Shown in pieces: positions 43,928 to 53,205 of a DNA stretch of 64,000 nt. Position 1 is the first letter of the stretch. Each line of letters opens with the position of its first letter. The position numbers were made by a program, and so were the translations under genes. Under the pieces are notes generated by a model. The model worked only from the letters and a program-made list of their open reading frames with translations. It was not told the DNA's origin and did no database searches. The DNA comes from Devosia sp. (GTDB lineage Bacteria; Pseudomonadota; Alphaproteobacteria; Rhizobiales; Devosiaceae): contig NZ_CP075529.1 of NCBI RefSeq assembly GCF_025809055.1, forward strand, positions 2,281,501 to 2,345,500, read 5' to 3'.

Positions 43928-44868
43928 GCCGCGATCGCCGTGTCGAGCAGATGGCAAGCCGCCTTCTGGGCGTTCCCGATATCGCGCATGACCGGCTTTT
44001 CGCTGGCGCAGCGCGCAAAGGCATGGGGGCAGCGGGTCCGAAAGGCGCAGCCGCTGGGCACCGCGTGGGCGCTGGGAATTTCGCCCTTGAGCCGCGCCCT
44101 TTGACCTGCCCCTTTGCCGGGCGCAGAAGCCAGGAGCGCCTGAGTATAGGGATGGGACGGCGCGCCATAGATCCGATCGCGCGGCCCCTGCTCGACAATT
44201 TCGCCCAGATACATGACGGCGATCTCGTCGCACATGAACTGCACGACACGCAGGTCATGAGAGATGAACAGCATGGTCGTGCCGTGCCGGTCCTGCAGGT
44301 CACGCATGAGGTTGAGCACCTGGGCCTGCACTGAAACGTCGAGGGCACTGACCGGCTCGTCGGCGACGATCAACTCAGGATTGGTCGACAGGGCCCGTGC
44401 AATGGCAATGCGCTGCCTCTGCCCGCCGGAAAACTCGTGCGGATAGCGATCGAGCGCGGCGCGCGGCAGGCTGACCTCACCCAGTAAGCGTTCAGCGGTC
44501 TTGAGCCGTTCTGCCGGGGAGCCGATATCGTGCACCAGTTGCGGCTCAACCAGCGCATCGCGCACGCTCATCCGCGGATTCAGTGATCCGAATGGATCTT
44601 GGAAAATCATCTGCATGTGCCGCCGCTCGGCGCGCAGGGCCTTTGCCGAAAGCGAAGCAAGATCGCGCCCGCGGAAATTGATGGTGCCGGCGGTTGGCTC
44701 CACGAGGCGCAGCACCAGCCGCGCGGTGGTCGATTTGCCCGATCCCGATTCCCCAACCAGTCCGAAGGTCTTGCCGCGCGGAATGGAAAAGCTGACATCG
44801 CGCACGGCCCTGACGGCGCGAAAGCTCTTCGACAGTCCGTCGACCGACAGCATGGGCTCGACACTCAT
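43924..44868 (-). CDS. Dpp/Opp-type ABC transporter ATP-binding protein (DppF-like)
   Basis: 314 residues from the ATG at 44868, overlapping the previous stop by four bases. Walker A is GESGSGKST, the signature FSGGQRQRIAIARAL, Walker B IVADEPVSALD. The C-terminal oligopeptide-transporter domain has the CAFRTRCP cysteine motif that binds an Fe-S cluster in some relatives. Fourth transporter-type subunit of the operon; it precedes the carboxylesterase. Confidence 0.92.
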   Translation of the reverse strand: MSVEPMLSVDGLSKSFRAVRAVRDVSFSIPRGKTFGLVGESGSGKSTTARLVLRLVEPTAGTINFRGRDLASLSAKALRAERRHMQMIFQDPFGSLNPRMSVRDALVEPQLVHDIGSPAERLKTAERLLGEVSLPRAALDRYPHEFSGGQRQRIAIARALSTNPELIVADEPVSALDVSVQAQVLNLMRDLQDRHGTTMLFISHDLRVVQFMCDEIAVMYLGEIVEQGPRDRIYGAPSHPYTQALLASAPGKGAGQRARLKGEIPSAHAVPSGCAFRTRCPHAFARCASEKPVMRDIGNAQKAACHLLDTAIAA

Positions 44869-45884
44869 TGGCTTGCCTCCAGTGGATGCCAGCATCGGAC
44901 ATCGGTTTCGCCATGGGGGGCGAGAGGTGGGTGGCTGGCGCATTTTTCCGTGGCGCGGTTGCAGCGCGGCGCAAACCGGCAACCCTCCGGCCACTGTCCG
45001 ACCGGCGGAACAGTGCCCAGAATAGGCGTCAGGCGGGTCCGGCCATCGTCATGTGCCGGCACGGCATCGATGAGGCCGCGCGCATAGGGGTGCGCCGGTC
45101 GCCGCACTACATCCGCGCTCGAGCCGCGCTCCACCAGGTCTCCGGCATACATCACCACCGCCCGGTCACAGAAATCGCCGACGACTTCCAGATCATGGGT
45201 AATGAACAGCATGGCCAGGTTCAGCTCACGCCGCATGTCATCGAGCAGGTCGAGCACCTGCGCCTGGATCGTGACATCCAATGCCGTTGTCGGCTCGTCG
45301 GCGATGATCAACGAGGGCCCGCAGGAAATGGCGAGTGCGATCATCACCCGCTGGCGCATGCCGCCGGAAAGCTCATGGACATAGCCCTTGAGGATGTCGC
45401 GGGCCCGCGGAATCCCGACGCGGTCGAGCAGTTCGGCGGCGCGATCGGTCGCGGCGGCCTGGCTCAGGCCGAGATTGTGCTTGAGCGTATCGGTCATCTG
45501 CCGCCCGATGCTCAATGTGGGATGAAGCGCCGTCATCGGCTCCTGGAAGATAAAGCCCATGTGGCGGCCGCAGAGTTTTCGGCGATCCTTGGGGGCAAGG
45601 CCGGAGATGACACGGCCATTGAGCCTGATCGTTCCGCCGATTTCGGCATTGTCGGGGGCAATACCCATGATGGCGCTGGCGGTAATGGACTTGCCACAGC
45701 CGCTTTCCCCCACAAGGGCCACGGCTTCGCCGGCGCGGATGGCAAACGACACATCGGTGACGATCGGCAGGAGACCATCGGCATTGCGGAAGGAGAGGCT
45801 GAGGCCTTCGACCTCGAGCACGCTCGGCGCGCCCTGGATCGGAGCGGCCCGATCCGACAAAGCGGGGGCAAGGGGCAAAGTCAT
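44865..45884 (-). CDS. Dpp/Opp-type ABC transporter ATP-binding protein (DppD-like)
   Basis: 339 residues. Walker A is GESGCGKS, the signature LSGGMRQRVMIALAI, Walker B IIADEPTTALD, and the C-terminal cysteine motif is CRFAPRCNRA. With the DppF-like subunit it energises import of peptides or other solutes carried by family 5 binding proteins. It overlaps the permease stop by four bases. Confidence 0.92.
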   Translation of the reverse strand: MTLPLAPALSDRAAPIQGAPSVLEVEGLSLSFRNADGLLPIVTDVSFAIRAGEAVALVGESGCGKSITASAIMGIAPDNAEIGGTIRLNGRVISGLAPKDRRKLCGRHMGFIFQEPMTALHPTLSIGRQMTDTLKHNLGLSQAAATDRAAELLDRVGIPRARDILKGYVHELSGGMRQRVMIALAISCGPSLIIADEPTTALDVTIQAQVLDLLDDMRRELNLAMLFITHDLEVVGDFCDRAVVMYAGDLVERGSSADVVRRPAHPYARGLIDAVPAHDDGRTRLTPILGTVPPVGQWPEGCRFAPRCNRATEKCASHPPLAPHGETDVRCWHPLEASQ

Positions 45885-46825
45885 TGATAGCGTATCCGGG
45901 GATCAAGTAGGGCATAGATCAGGTCGATGGCCAGGTTGAGTACGGCCAGGACGAGCGAAATGGTCAGCACACCGCCTTCCACCAGTGGATAGTCCCTGCG
46001 GCCCACCGCTTCGACCAGCATGCGGCCAAGACCCGGCAAGGCGAAGATGATCTCGATCGCCACCGCCCCGCCGAGCATATAGCCGGCCGAAAGCCCGGCG
46101 ACCGTCACCACCGGCATGGCGGCGGTGCGCATCGCATAGCGTCCGATCACCGTCTTTTCCGGCAGGCCCTGGGCCCGGGCCGTCGTTATATAGGGCTCGT
46201 TGAGCACATCGAGCATGGAGGATCGCATCATGCGCGTCATCAGTGCCGACTGCCGCACGCCCAGGGCCAGGGCCGGCAGAAAGATGGTGGCCCCAAAGGC
46301 GATCATCCCGGCCGATGGCGGATTGTAGCCGGCCACCGGGAACCAGCGCAGCGTCACCGAGAAGAGAAAGATCAGCAGCAGCGCGAACCAGAACTCGGGC
46401 AAGGAAATGCCCAGAACCGCCGTGGTCACCACGCCACGGTCGATGGGCTTGTTGCGGTTCATGGCCGAGATCAGCCCCATGGTCACGCCGATGGCGATGG
46501 CCAGGACCAGTGCAACCAGGGTCAGCAGGATCGTGACGCTGGCATAGCGCGGGATGATCTGCATCACCGGCTCGCGGAAGAAGATCGAATTGCCCAGGTC
46601 CAGCGTCACAATGCCTTTGAGCCAGATCAGGAATTGCGTCCAGATTGGCTGGTCGAGCCCCAATTGCGTGCGCAGGGCCGCAATCTGCTCGGCCGTTGCC
46701 TGGTCGCCCAGCATCATCCCGGCCGGATCGCCCGGCGACAGGCGCAAGAGAAGAAAGACCAGAATCAGCGGCACGAAAATCGTGGGCAGGATCAGCAGGA
46801 AGCGTTTGCCGAGATAGCGCAGCAT
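45881..46825 (-). CDS. Dpp/Opp-type ABC transporter permease (DppB-like)
   Basis: 314 residues, about six helices. The N-terminus YLGKRFLLILPTIFVPLILVF and the DppB-type stretch RLSPGDPAG are present, as is the EAA loop RAQGLPEKTVIGRYAMR. It is encoded after the DppC-like permease, the reverse of the usual B-then-C order. Confidence 0.92.
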   Translation of the reverse strand: MLRYLGKRFLLILPTIFVPLILVFLLLRLSPGDPAGMMLGDQATAEQIAALRTQLGLDQPIWTQFLIWLKGIVTLDLGNSIFFREPVMQIIPRYASVTILLTLVALVLAIAIGVTMGLISAMNRNKPIDRGVVTTAVLGISLPEFWFALLLIFLFSVTLRWFPVAGYNPPSAGMIAFGATIFLPALALGVRQSALMTRMMRSSMLDVLNEPYITTARAQGLPEKTVIGRYAMRTAAMPVVTVAGLSAGYMLGGAVAIEIIFALPGLGRMLVEAVGRRDYPLVEGGVLTISLVLAVLNLAIDLIYALLDPRIRYQ

Positions 46826-46826
46826 G

Positions 46827-47729
46827 TTAGCGTCTCCGGGCCAGGCGCGGATCGAGAATGTCGCGCAGACTGTCGCCCAGAAGATTGAGGGCGAGAATGG
46901 TGAGCATGAGGGCGAGACCCGGGAACAGCACGATCCAGGGCGCCTGGGCGATATAGTTTCGCGCTTCCGTCAGCGCATTGCCCCAACTGAGTTCCTTGGG
47001 GCCGATTCCAACGCCGATGAAGCTGAGACCGGCTTCGCCCAGGACCGCGGCCGAAAAGATGAAGCTGGCTTGCACGAGGATCGGCGAGGAGACCGCCGGC
47101 AGAATGTAGCGCGTAAACATACGCATGGTCGGCACGCCGACAGCTCGCGCCGCTTCGATCATCTGCAACTCGCGCACCACCAGAACCTGCCCGCGAACGA
47201 TGCGCAGCGAAGGCGCCACCAGGACGATGGAGAGCGAGGTGATGACCGTGGTCATGGATGGCCCCATGATTCCGGCGGCAGCCGTAGCCAGCACGATGCC
47301 CGGAAAGGCCATAAGCCCATCGACGAGACGCATCAACACCACATCGACCTGCCGGTAAAATCCGGATATCGCGCCCAGGATCACCGCGATCGACATGGAG
47401 ATGAAGGTCACGACGAGCCCGACCAGAAGCGATGTGCGCCCGCCATGAAGCACCATATTGAACATGTCGCGGCCCAGATTATCGGTACCGAAGAAGTGCT
47501 CGGAACCTGGCGGAATGAACCGGTCGGCAGGGGCGACCCGCAATGGATTGCCCGGCGCCAGCAGTGGCGCCAGGATCGCACTGAGGGCAATCACCGAAAG
47601 AATGGCGAGGGACACCATCGCGGTGGGATTACCCAGGAGCCGCTGCCAGACCGACTTGTTGGTGGTGACGAAAACCTCTTCGTCACCACCGGTCAGGCGG
47701 TCGGGAGCTGTCGCCTGAATCATGGCCAT
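46827..47729 (-). CDS. Dpp/Opp-type ABC transporter permease (DppC-like)
   Basis: 300 residues. The conserved HFFGTDNLGRDMFN motif of DppC/OppC lies near residue 80, and the EAA loop is EAARAVGVPTMRMFTRYILP. About six helices. It lies 2 bp after the binding-protein stop and 1 bp before the DppB-like gene. Confidence 0.92.
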   Translation of the reverse strand: MAMIQATAPDRLTGGDEEVFVTTNKSVWQRLLGNPTAMVSLAILSVIALSAILAPLLAPGNPLRVAPADRFIPPGSEHFFGTDNLGRDMFNMVLHGGRTSLLVGLVVTFISMSIAVILGAISGFYRQVDVVLMRLVDGLMAFPGIVLATAAAGIMGPSMTTVITSLSIVLVAPSLRIVRGQVLVVRELQMIEAARAVGVPTMRMFTRYILPAVSSPILVQASFIFSAAVLGEAGLSFIGVGIGPKELSWGNALTEARNYIAQAPWIVLFPGLALMLTILALNLLGDSLRDILDPRLARRR

Positions 47730-47731
47730 GA

Positions 47732-49303
47732 TCAGTTGGCCGGGGGCGGGGCGACATTATAGAAATCGCCGGCGCGAGAGGGGATGCGCGACGGGTTCCC
47801 GACGCCCTGGCGGATGCCGTACATGTTCGATTCCGTGCCGTACTTGATGAACGGGAACTGATCGTAGGCCAGCGCATGGATCTTCTCGAAGATGGCCTTG
47901 CGGGCGTCCGGGTCGATGGTCGTGGCAATATCCTGCATCAGCGCCAACTTTTCGGGATCTTCCCAGAAACCGGGATAGCTGGCGTTGAGATACGCAATCG
48001 AGGTTGGATCGACGTATGTCGGCAGGAAGCTCGAAAACGCATCCATCTGGGTAGCGTCGGCACGGGCCTGGATGTAATTGGCCATCGGCGATTCCACGAT
48101 CTCGACATTGATGCCGAATTCTTCGAGCTGCTGGGCTGCGGTGATCGCGGTCAGGTAGTGCTTCTGGTACTGCTCGGACGCGACCAGCCAGCGGATCGGC
48201 TCGCCATTATAGTCCGAGGCCGCCAGATACTCCGCCACCTTGTCTGGATTGGGCGTTCCGAAACCCTCGGGAACTCCTGCCGTGGTGTACCAGAAGGAGT
48301 TCGGATCGGGGATCCAGCTCGGATCAAGCGTATAGAATTCCGGATTCCCGACCGATGCCAGCATGATCGGCTCCATCTCCAGCGCATAGTAGATGGCCCG
48401 GCGCAGATTGACGTCGGCGATAACCCCTTCCTTGGTGTTGAACACCACGGTCAGGGACTGGTTGTTGGGCACCACTACGGCCTCGGTGTTGGGGTCGTTC
48501 TGCAGCGCGTCGTAGAAATCGCTGGGCAGTTCGTTGGCGATGTCGATTTCGCCGGTGATCAGCGAGTCGCGACGGACCGAGGCTTCCGGCATCAGGCGGA
48601 AAATGATCTGGTCGGCATAGGCATGCTTCATGCCCGAAGCGCTCGAACTGGGTTCGCTGCGAGCGGCATAGTCGTCCCAGCGCGTCATGGTCACGCCCTG
48701 GTCCGGCTGGTACTCGGTGAGCGTATAGGGTCCGGTGCAGTCCAGGCCTCGGGTCGCTTCGGTCGGCGAGGCACCTTCAAGCGAAGCGCTCGACATGATC
48801 ACCGCCTGCGTGCCGGCGAGCAGTCCCGGCACGATGGGGGAAGGCGAGGACATTTCAAACACGACCGTCTTGTCGTCCGGGGCGGAAATCGCGGCCACCG
48901 CGCCCTTGAAGGCGGCGCCGATACCGGCCGATTCACGGAACCGCTCCAGCGAAGCCACCACATCCGCCGCGGTCAATGCTGCACCCGAATGGAATTTGAG
49001 GCCATCGCGCAGGGTCACGGTCAGGGTCAGTCCGTCCTCGCTATAGGCGAAGTTGTCGGCCAGCATGGGTTGCGGCGTCCAGGCCTCGTCCAGCCCGAAC
49101 AGGCCCTCGCAGACAACGCCGGCGGTGGCCCAGTTGACGCCGAACGTGGTGACCACCGGATCGGGCGACGGCGCCATTTGGGAAATGGCGATGCGCAGCG
49201 TTCCACCCCGCTGCAGGTCCTGCGCGAGGACCGGCTGCGCCGCCACCATCATGAGAGCCGCGCTGGACAACAGGGCCCCACGCAATACCTGTTTCTTTGT
49301 CAT
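47732..49303 (-). CDS. ABC transporter family 5 substrate-binding protein (DppA-like)
   Basis: 523 residues from the ATG at 49303 with a GGAGG site. A signal peptide of about 28 residues (ending LAQ) leads into GGTLRIAISQMAPSPDP. The family 5 core LTVTLRDGLKFHSGAALTAADVV, seen as the GLKFHSG motif, is present. These proteins bind peptides but also opines, sugars and other solutes. It sits between the AtuA-like pair and the permeases. Confidence 0.92.
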   Translation of the reverse strand: MTKKQVLRGALLSSAALMMVAAQPVLAQDLQRGGTLRIAISQMAPSPDPVVTTFGVNWATAGVVCEGLFGLDEAWTPQPMLADNFAYSEDGLTLTVTLRDGLKFHSGAALTAADVVASLERFRESAGIGAAFKGAVAAISAPDDKTVVFEMSSPSPIVPGLLAGTQAVIMSSASLEGASPTEATRGLDCTGPYTLTEYQPDQGVTMTRWDDYAARSEPSSSASGMKHAYADQIIFRLMPEASVRRDSLITGEIDIANELPSDFYDALQNDPNTEAVVVPNNQSLTVVFNTKEGVIADVNLRRAIYYALEMEPIMLASVGNPEFYTLDPSWIPDPNSFWYTTAGVPEGFGTPNPDKVAEYLAASDYNGEPIRWLVASEQYQKHYLTAITAAQQLEEFGINVEIVESPMANYIQARADATQMDAFSSFLPTYVDPTSIAYLNASYPGFWEDPEKLALMQDIATTIDPDARKAIFEKIHALAYDQFPFIKYGTESNMYGIRQGVGNPSRIPSRAGDFYNVAPPPAN

Positions 49304-49322
49304 GTCTTCCTCCCTTTGCCCG

Positions 49323-49703
49323 TTAGCGGGCATTTTGCAGTGCGAGCGGCGGCAGCGCGCCGTCACCCATGTCGACGGGCACCTGAACATCCAGTCCAAG
49401 CACCAGATAGCTGAGACACTTGCCGTGGGTATCGACGCCCAGGCTCGAATTGACGCCGCCTTCCAGCGCGTCCTCGATGACGAAATTGAGCGCGGCCAGA
49501 CCTGGCAGTTCGTAGCGGCGGACTTCGGTCACTCCGCGATGCGCGAACAGCGCCGCGACCCGTTCGGCCGTCACCTGCTCGACCAGCACCGGCCAGTGCC
49601 GGGAGTCGTAGGCGATGACGTTGACATTGAGCCGATTGCCCTTGTCGCCGGAACGCCCGTGGGCAATGGCATGCAACTTGGTCCGGCGCGGGGCGGCGGT
49701 CAT
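49323..49703 (-). CDS. AtuA-associated small protein (AtuA C-terminal-like domain)
   Basis: 126 residues. LHAIAHGRSGDKGNRLNVNVIA, in short HGRSGDKGN, and the C-terminal GVDTHGKCLSYLVLGLDV match the small domain that accompanies or is fused to DUF1446/AtuA proteins. The biochemical role is not established in any system I know. It overlaps the DUF1446 gene stop by four bases and precedes the binding-protein gene by 19 bp. Confidence 0.8.
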   Translation of the reverse strand: MTAAPRRTKLHAIAHGRSGDKGNRLNVNVIAYDSRHWPVLVEQVTAERVAALFAHRGVTEVRRYELPGLAALNFVIEDALEGGVNSSLGVDTHGKCLSYLVLGLDVQVPVDMGDGALPPLALQNAR

Positions 49704-51064
49704 GATTGTGTCCCCGCGAAATGGAAATCAGCTTCGACCAGGTGGCGCGGCACAAGGTGAGAGAGCGTACGCACGCGCGGGCGAACGCTCTGCCGCACAC
49801 CGCCGCCACCGGCCGGGCCGCAGCAGTAGAGTGCATTGACCTCCTGCACCGCCCGCTCGACATCACGCTGCGATCCCGCGCCAAAGGCAAAACGCACGCG
49901 ATAGTCGCCGGCATGACTGTCGGTCAGGTCGGCCAGCAGGTCGCCGTGGTCGGAGTCGAAGGCGCTGACCGTACCGATCACGTCGGCCCGATGCCGCACC
50001 GGCAATCCGCGCCGGATGATCCGATCATGTATCGTGGTGATGGCGAGCCGCGCACGCGCCAGCGCATTGGCACCGGCATAGGAGATTTCGGCCTCCCCCA
50101 GCCAGTCGCCATAATAGCTCACCGTTGCCTTGAGCGCTGGTGGAGCAGCATGCCCCTTCGCCCCCCGGACACGCACGCGATCCGGCCCCGCCTGTTCAAG
50201 ACTGACCTGGGTAATGTCGAGCGTTACGTCCGGCGTGAGATAGGCGGCCGGGTCATGAATTTCGTAGAGCAGTTGTTCCTTGACGGTTCGCAGGTCGACA
50301 AGCCCGCCGGTTCCTGCGGCCTTGGTCAAGACGAAACTGCCATCGGCCTCGACCTCCGCGATCGGGAACCCGATATTGGCGATGTCGGGAACGTCCTTGT
50401 AGCCGGGATCGGCAAAAAAGCCCCCTGTGACCTGCGACCCACATTCGAGCAGGTGTCCGGCCAGAGTGCCGGCGGCAATGCGATCGAGATCGGCCCAGTC
50501 CCAGCCGAAATGGGCCACCAGCGGGCCGAGCACCAGCGCTGGATCGGCCACGCGCCCGGTGACCACGACCTGTGCGCCAGCCTTGATGGCGTCCGCAATG
50601 GGCCTGGCGCCGAGATAGGCATTGATGGCGATAATGTCCCCGTCCAGCTCCGGCAGCCGGCCGTCGCCATCCCACCGCTGGGTCGCGTTGAGATCGACAC
50701 GTCCCAGCAGATCGTCACCGGTCACGATAGCGATGCGCAGCGGGCCCAGACCCAATCGGTCGGCAATGGCCTGTATCGCAGCAGCAGCTGCGGGTGGATT
50801 GGCCTGACCGAAATTTCCGACAACGGTGATCCCGGACGCGACGCATTGTGCGAGGATCGGCTCGATCAGGTCGTCCAGAAGCGGCTCATAACCCCTTGTG
50901 GAATCATGGCGCCGGGCAATCTGCCCAAGGGCCAATGTCCGTTCGCCGAGCGTCTCGAAGACCACGGCTCCGCCTTCTCCGGCGGCCGCGATGGCCGCCA
51001 CCACCGATTGCGGTGCGTCGACGCGATCGCCTGAAAATCCAGCACCACTGCCAATGCGAAACAC
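49700..51064 (-). CDS. DUF1446 / acyclic terpene utilisation AtuA family protein
   Basis: 454 residues from a GTG with a GGGAGG site. FRIGSGAGFSGDRVDA is the conserved N-terminal start of the family, with ARPIADAIKAGAQVVVTGRVADPALV (in short VVTGRVADPALV) and GHLLECGSQVTGGFF further on. AtuA belongs to the citronellol/geranyl-CoA gene cluster of Pseudomonas, but many homologues lie in non-terpene operons and no enzyme activity is firmly assigned. First gene of the eight-gene minus-strand operon, facing the GntR gene. Confidence 0.85.
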   Translation of the reverse strand: MFRIGSGAGFSGDRVDAPQSVVAAIAAAGEGGAVVFETLGERTLALGQIARRHDSTRGYEPLLDDLIEPILAQCVASGITVVGNFGQANPPAAAAAIQAIADRLGLGPLRIAIVTGDDLLGRVDLNATQRWDGDGRLPELDGDIIAINAYLGARPIADAIKAGAQVVVTGRVADPALVLGPLVAHFGWDWADLDRIAAGTLAGHLLECGSQVTGGFFADPGYKDVPDIANIGFPIAEVEADGSFVLTKAAGTGGLVDLRTVKEQLLYEIHDPAAYLTPDVTLDITQVSLEQAGPDRVRVRGAKGHAAPPALKATVSYYGDWLGEAEISYAGANALARARLAITTIHDRIIRRGLPVRHRADVIGTVSAFDSDHGDLLADLTDSHAGDYRVRFAFGAGSQRDVERAVQEVNALYCCGPAGGGGVRQSVRPRVRTLSHLVPRHLVEADFHFAGTQS

Positions 51065-51087
51065 AACAATCCTCCCAGATCGCGATT

Positions 51088-51123
51088 ATCATCGTTATCA
51101 TTATCGATAATGTCAACGATGAT
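51088..51123. promoter_or_regulatory. 36-bp near-perfect palindrome between the DUF1446 and GntR genes
   Basis: Centre between 51105 and 51106. The inner 14 bp CATTATCGATAATG is a perfect palindrome, and the outer arms ATCATCGTT/AACGATGAT pair again, leaving only two mismatched positions per arm. It is AT-rich and lies 24 bp upstream of the DUF1446 start and 61 bp upstream of the GntR ATG: a likely GntR operator for both promoters. Confidence 0.75.
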
Positions 51124-51184
51124 TGTGTCTCTATGCGTTTTTCGCTATGGTCGATCCAACCACATCAATGGAGTCGACGCCCGC

Positions 51185-51859
51185 ATGCGCGCCGCCAAGT
51201 CCTTGCAGGAACAATCAAAAAACTGGGACTCGGTTTACCGGGATTTGCAGCGCCAGATCATCGCCGGGCAGTTGCGACCCCGTGAGCGGCTCGTGGAAGA
51301 CGAAATCATCGCCCGCACCGACGCCACCCGCCATGCCGTCCGCAAGGCCTTCGACGAGCTCGAACGCATGGGCCTGGTCATCCGGCAGCCCAACAAGGGC
51401 GTCCAGGTCCGTGATTATTCGATCAGCGAGATTGAAGAGCTCTACGAAATCCGCGACTGCCTGGAACGCCGTGCTGCATCGCGATTCTCCCAGCCCGCCG
51501 ACAAGGCCCTGGTGGATCAGCTCACCGACATCGCCGCCCGCCACCGCGACGCTTCACGCGCCCAGCGTTACGCCGATGTTTTTTCGCTCAACAACAGTTT
51601 TCACGAGGTCCTCTATCGGGCCGCCGGTAACCAGCAGCTGGCCGATGCCATCCTGCAATATACCTTTGCGACCCATCCCATCCGGACCCGGGCTTTTCCC
51701 AGCGAGGAACTGCGCGAAATCGCAATCGCGGAACACTTCGAAATGATTGAGGCCATCGCGCGGGGCGAGGGGCGTCTGCTCGGCGACATCATCGGGCGCC
51801 ATATCTCCGGGCCGAAGGATTTCTACCTGCGCGCTACCTATATCCAGGGCTCAATCTGA
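51185..51859 (+). CDS. GntR-family (FadR/FCD type) transcriptional regulator
   Basis: 224 residues from the ATG at 51185. The winged helix has LIAGQLRPRERLVEDEI-type residues (GQLRPRERLVED) and ATRHAVRKAFDELERMGLV. The C-terminal FCD helices (EIEELYEIRDCLERRAA, NNSFHEVLYRAAGN, EHFEMIEAIARG) carry the metal/carboxylate-binding His residues. Likely senses an acid related to the operon substrate. It is divergent from the DUF1446-ABC-esterase operon and overlaps the PAS-LuxR gene 3' end by 9 bp. Confidence 0.92.
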   Translation: MRAAKSLQEQSKNWDSVYRDLQRQIIAGQLRPRERLVEDEIIARTDATRHAVRKAFDELERMGLVIRQPNKGVQVRDYSISEIEELYEIRDCLERRAASRFSQPADKALVDQLTDIAARHRDASRAQRYADVFSLNNSFHEVLYRAAGNQQLADAILQYTFATHPIRTRAFPSEELREIAIAEHFEMIEAIARGEGRLLGDIIGRHISGPKDFYLRATYIQGSI

Positions 51860-52411
51860 CCCGGCCGGCTGCGACAGGAACCAGGCGACAAGCTCGGCCG
51901 CATTGGCCACCCCCGCCGATCGCGCCAGCCTCAGGCGATGGGCCTCGATGGTCCGCTGTGACAGATCAAGTTCTGCCGCAATGGCAGCATTGGTCTTGCC
52001 CTGCGCCACCAATGTCATGATCTGCCTCTGCCGCCCGGTCAGCCGGTACGTCGTGTCCGACACTGGCCGGCTCATCGGCTCAAAACAGTAGAGGGCCGCC
52101 GCGAAGGGATCGCTGGCATCGCGCGCCCGCCCGTTGACGCGGCACCAGAACCGCTTGCCCCCGGCCCCCGCCATGATGCGCTCATCGTGATAGACGGCCC
52201 CGCCCGGCAGGTGATGGCGCCACATGTCCCCGGTCCGCACAAAGTCGGCAATGGCCGGATAGAGCCGTGAAAAACTCGTGTCGACCACTTCCGCACGCTG
52301 GTAGCCGAACAGGGCGGCGAACTCGTCATTGCAATCACGGATGATGCGGTGCGTGGCAAAAACCATCGGCACCGGCATGTCCGCCAGGGTAAAGCCGGGC
52401 ACTGTGCTCAT
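51851..52411 (-). CDS. PAS-LuxR transcriptional regulator
   Basis: 186 residues. An N-terminal PAS domain (about 10-110: IIRDCNDEFAALFGYQRAEVV, in short NDEFAALFGYQ) is joined to a LuxR-type helix-turn-helix (LTGRQRQIMTLVAQGKTNAAIA, then SQRTIEAHRLRL). No receiver domain, so not a classical two-component regulator. Divergent from the acetoacetate CoA-transferase/thiolase genes across 80 bp, so it probably controls them. Confidence 0.85.
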   Translation of the reverse strand: MSTVPGFTLADMPVPMVFATHRIIRDCNDEFAALFGYQRAEVVDTSFSRLYPAIADFVRTGDMWRHHLPGGAVYHDERIMAGAGGKRFWCRVNGRARDASDPFAAALYCFEPMSRPVSDTTYRLTGRQRQIMTLVAQGKTNAAIAAELDLSQRTIEAHRLRLARSAGVANAAELVAWFLSQPAGSD

Positions 52412-52491
52412 GCCGTATAAATACGACTAACCAGCCAGACGCCGCAAGACTTAGCCTGATGGCAACGTCCGAAAATGGATGGGAGGAAATC

Positions 52492-53205
52492 ATGCGGAAA
52501 CTCCGCTCGACCGTCGCCGAGGCCCTTGAGGGCGTCCTGGCGGACGGCATGACCATCATGTCCGGAGGCTTTGGCCTGTGCGGCATTCCCGAGGCGCTGA
52601 TCGAAGGCGTCGAGCGCTCGGGCGCCAGGGACCTCACGGTCATCTCCAACAATGCCGGTGTCGACGGCATCGGGCTCGGCCGCCTCCTGGCCACGCGCCA
52701 GATCCGCAAGATGATCTCGTCCTATGTGGGCGAAAACAAGCTCTTTGCCGAGCAATATCTCTCCGGTGATCTCGAACTCGAGTTCAACCCCCAGGGCACC
52801 CTGGCCGAGCGCATCCGCGCCGGTGGCGCGGGCATCCCGGCCTTCTTCACCAAGACCGGCGTTGGCACCATGATTGCCGAGGGCAAGGATGTCCGCAGCT
52901 TCAACGGCGAGGACTATGTCATGGAAACCGGCCTCGTCGCCGATGTCAGCCTGGTCCACGCCTTCAAGGGCGATGCCGAAGGCAACCTCGTCTATCGCAT
53001 GACGGCACGCAACTTTAACCCGATGATGGCGACTGCCGGCCGCGTGACCATTGCCGAGGTCGAGCACCTTGTCCCCACCGGCACCCTCGATCCCGATCAC
53101 ATTCATACCCCCGGCATCTTTGTCGACAGGCTCGTCCATGTCCCTGCCCCGGCAAAGCATATCGAGCAACGTACCGTGCGTTCCCGTAGCGAGGAGATCG
53201 CCTGA
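52492..53205 (+). CDS. 3-oxoacid CoA-transferase subunit A (AtoD/ScoA-like)
   Basis: 237 residues from the ATG at 52492 with GGGAGGAAA before it; a frame from 52459 lacks a site. [18 protein letters not shown] is the conserved CoA-binding region ([10 protein letters not shown]), and [14 protein letters not shown] is typical of the ScoA/AtoD group, distinguishing it from the PcaI paralogue in this window. Transfers CoA between succinyl- or acyl-CoA and acetoacetate. Followed by subunit B with TGATG overlap. Confidence 0.9.
   Translation: MRKLRSTVAEALEGVLADGMTIMSGGFGLCGIPEALIEGVERSGARDLTVISNNAGVDGIGLGRLLATRQIRKMISSYVGENKLFAEQYLSGDLELEFNPQGTLAERIRAGGAGIPAFFTKTGVGTMIAEGKDVRSFNGEDYVMETGLVADVSLVHAFKGDAEGNLVYRMTARNFNPMMATAGRVTIAEVEHLVPTGTLDPDHIHTPGIFVDRLVHVPAPAKHIEQRTVRSRSEEIA

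Noticed and set aside
43928..44233. N-terminal extension of the carboxylesterase inside the ABC ATPase gene
   Set aside because: The extension is Arg-rich antisense-type composition; the GTG at 43927 overlaps the ATPase stop in the usual coupled way.
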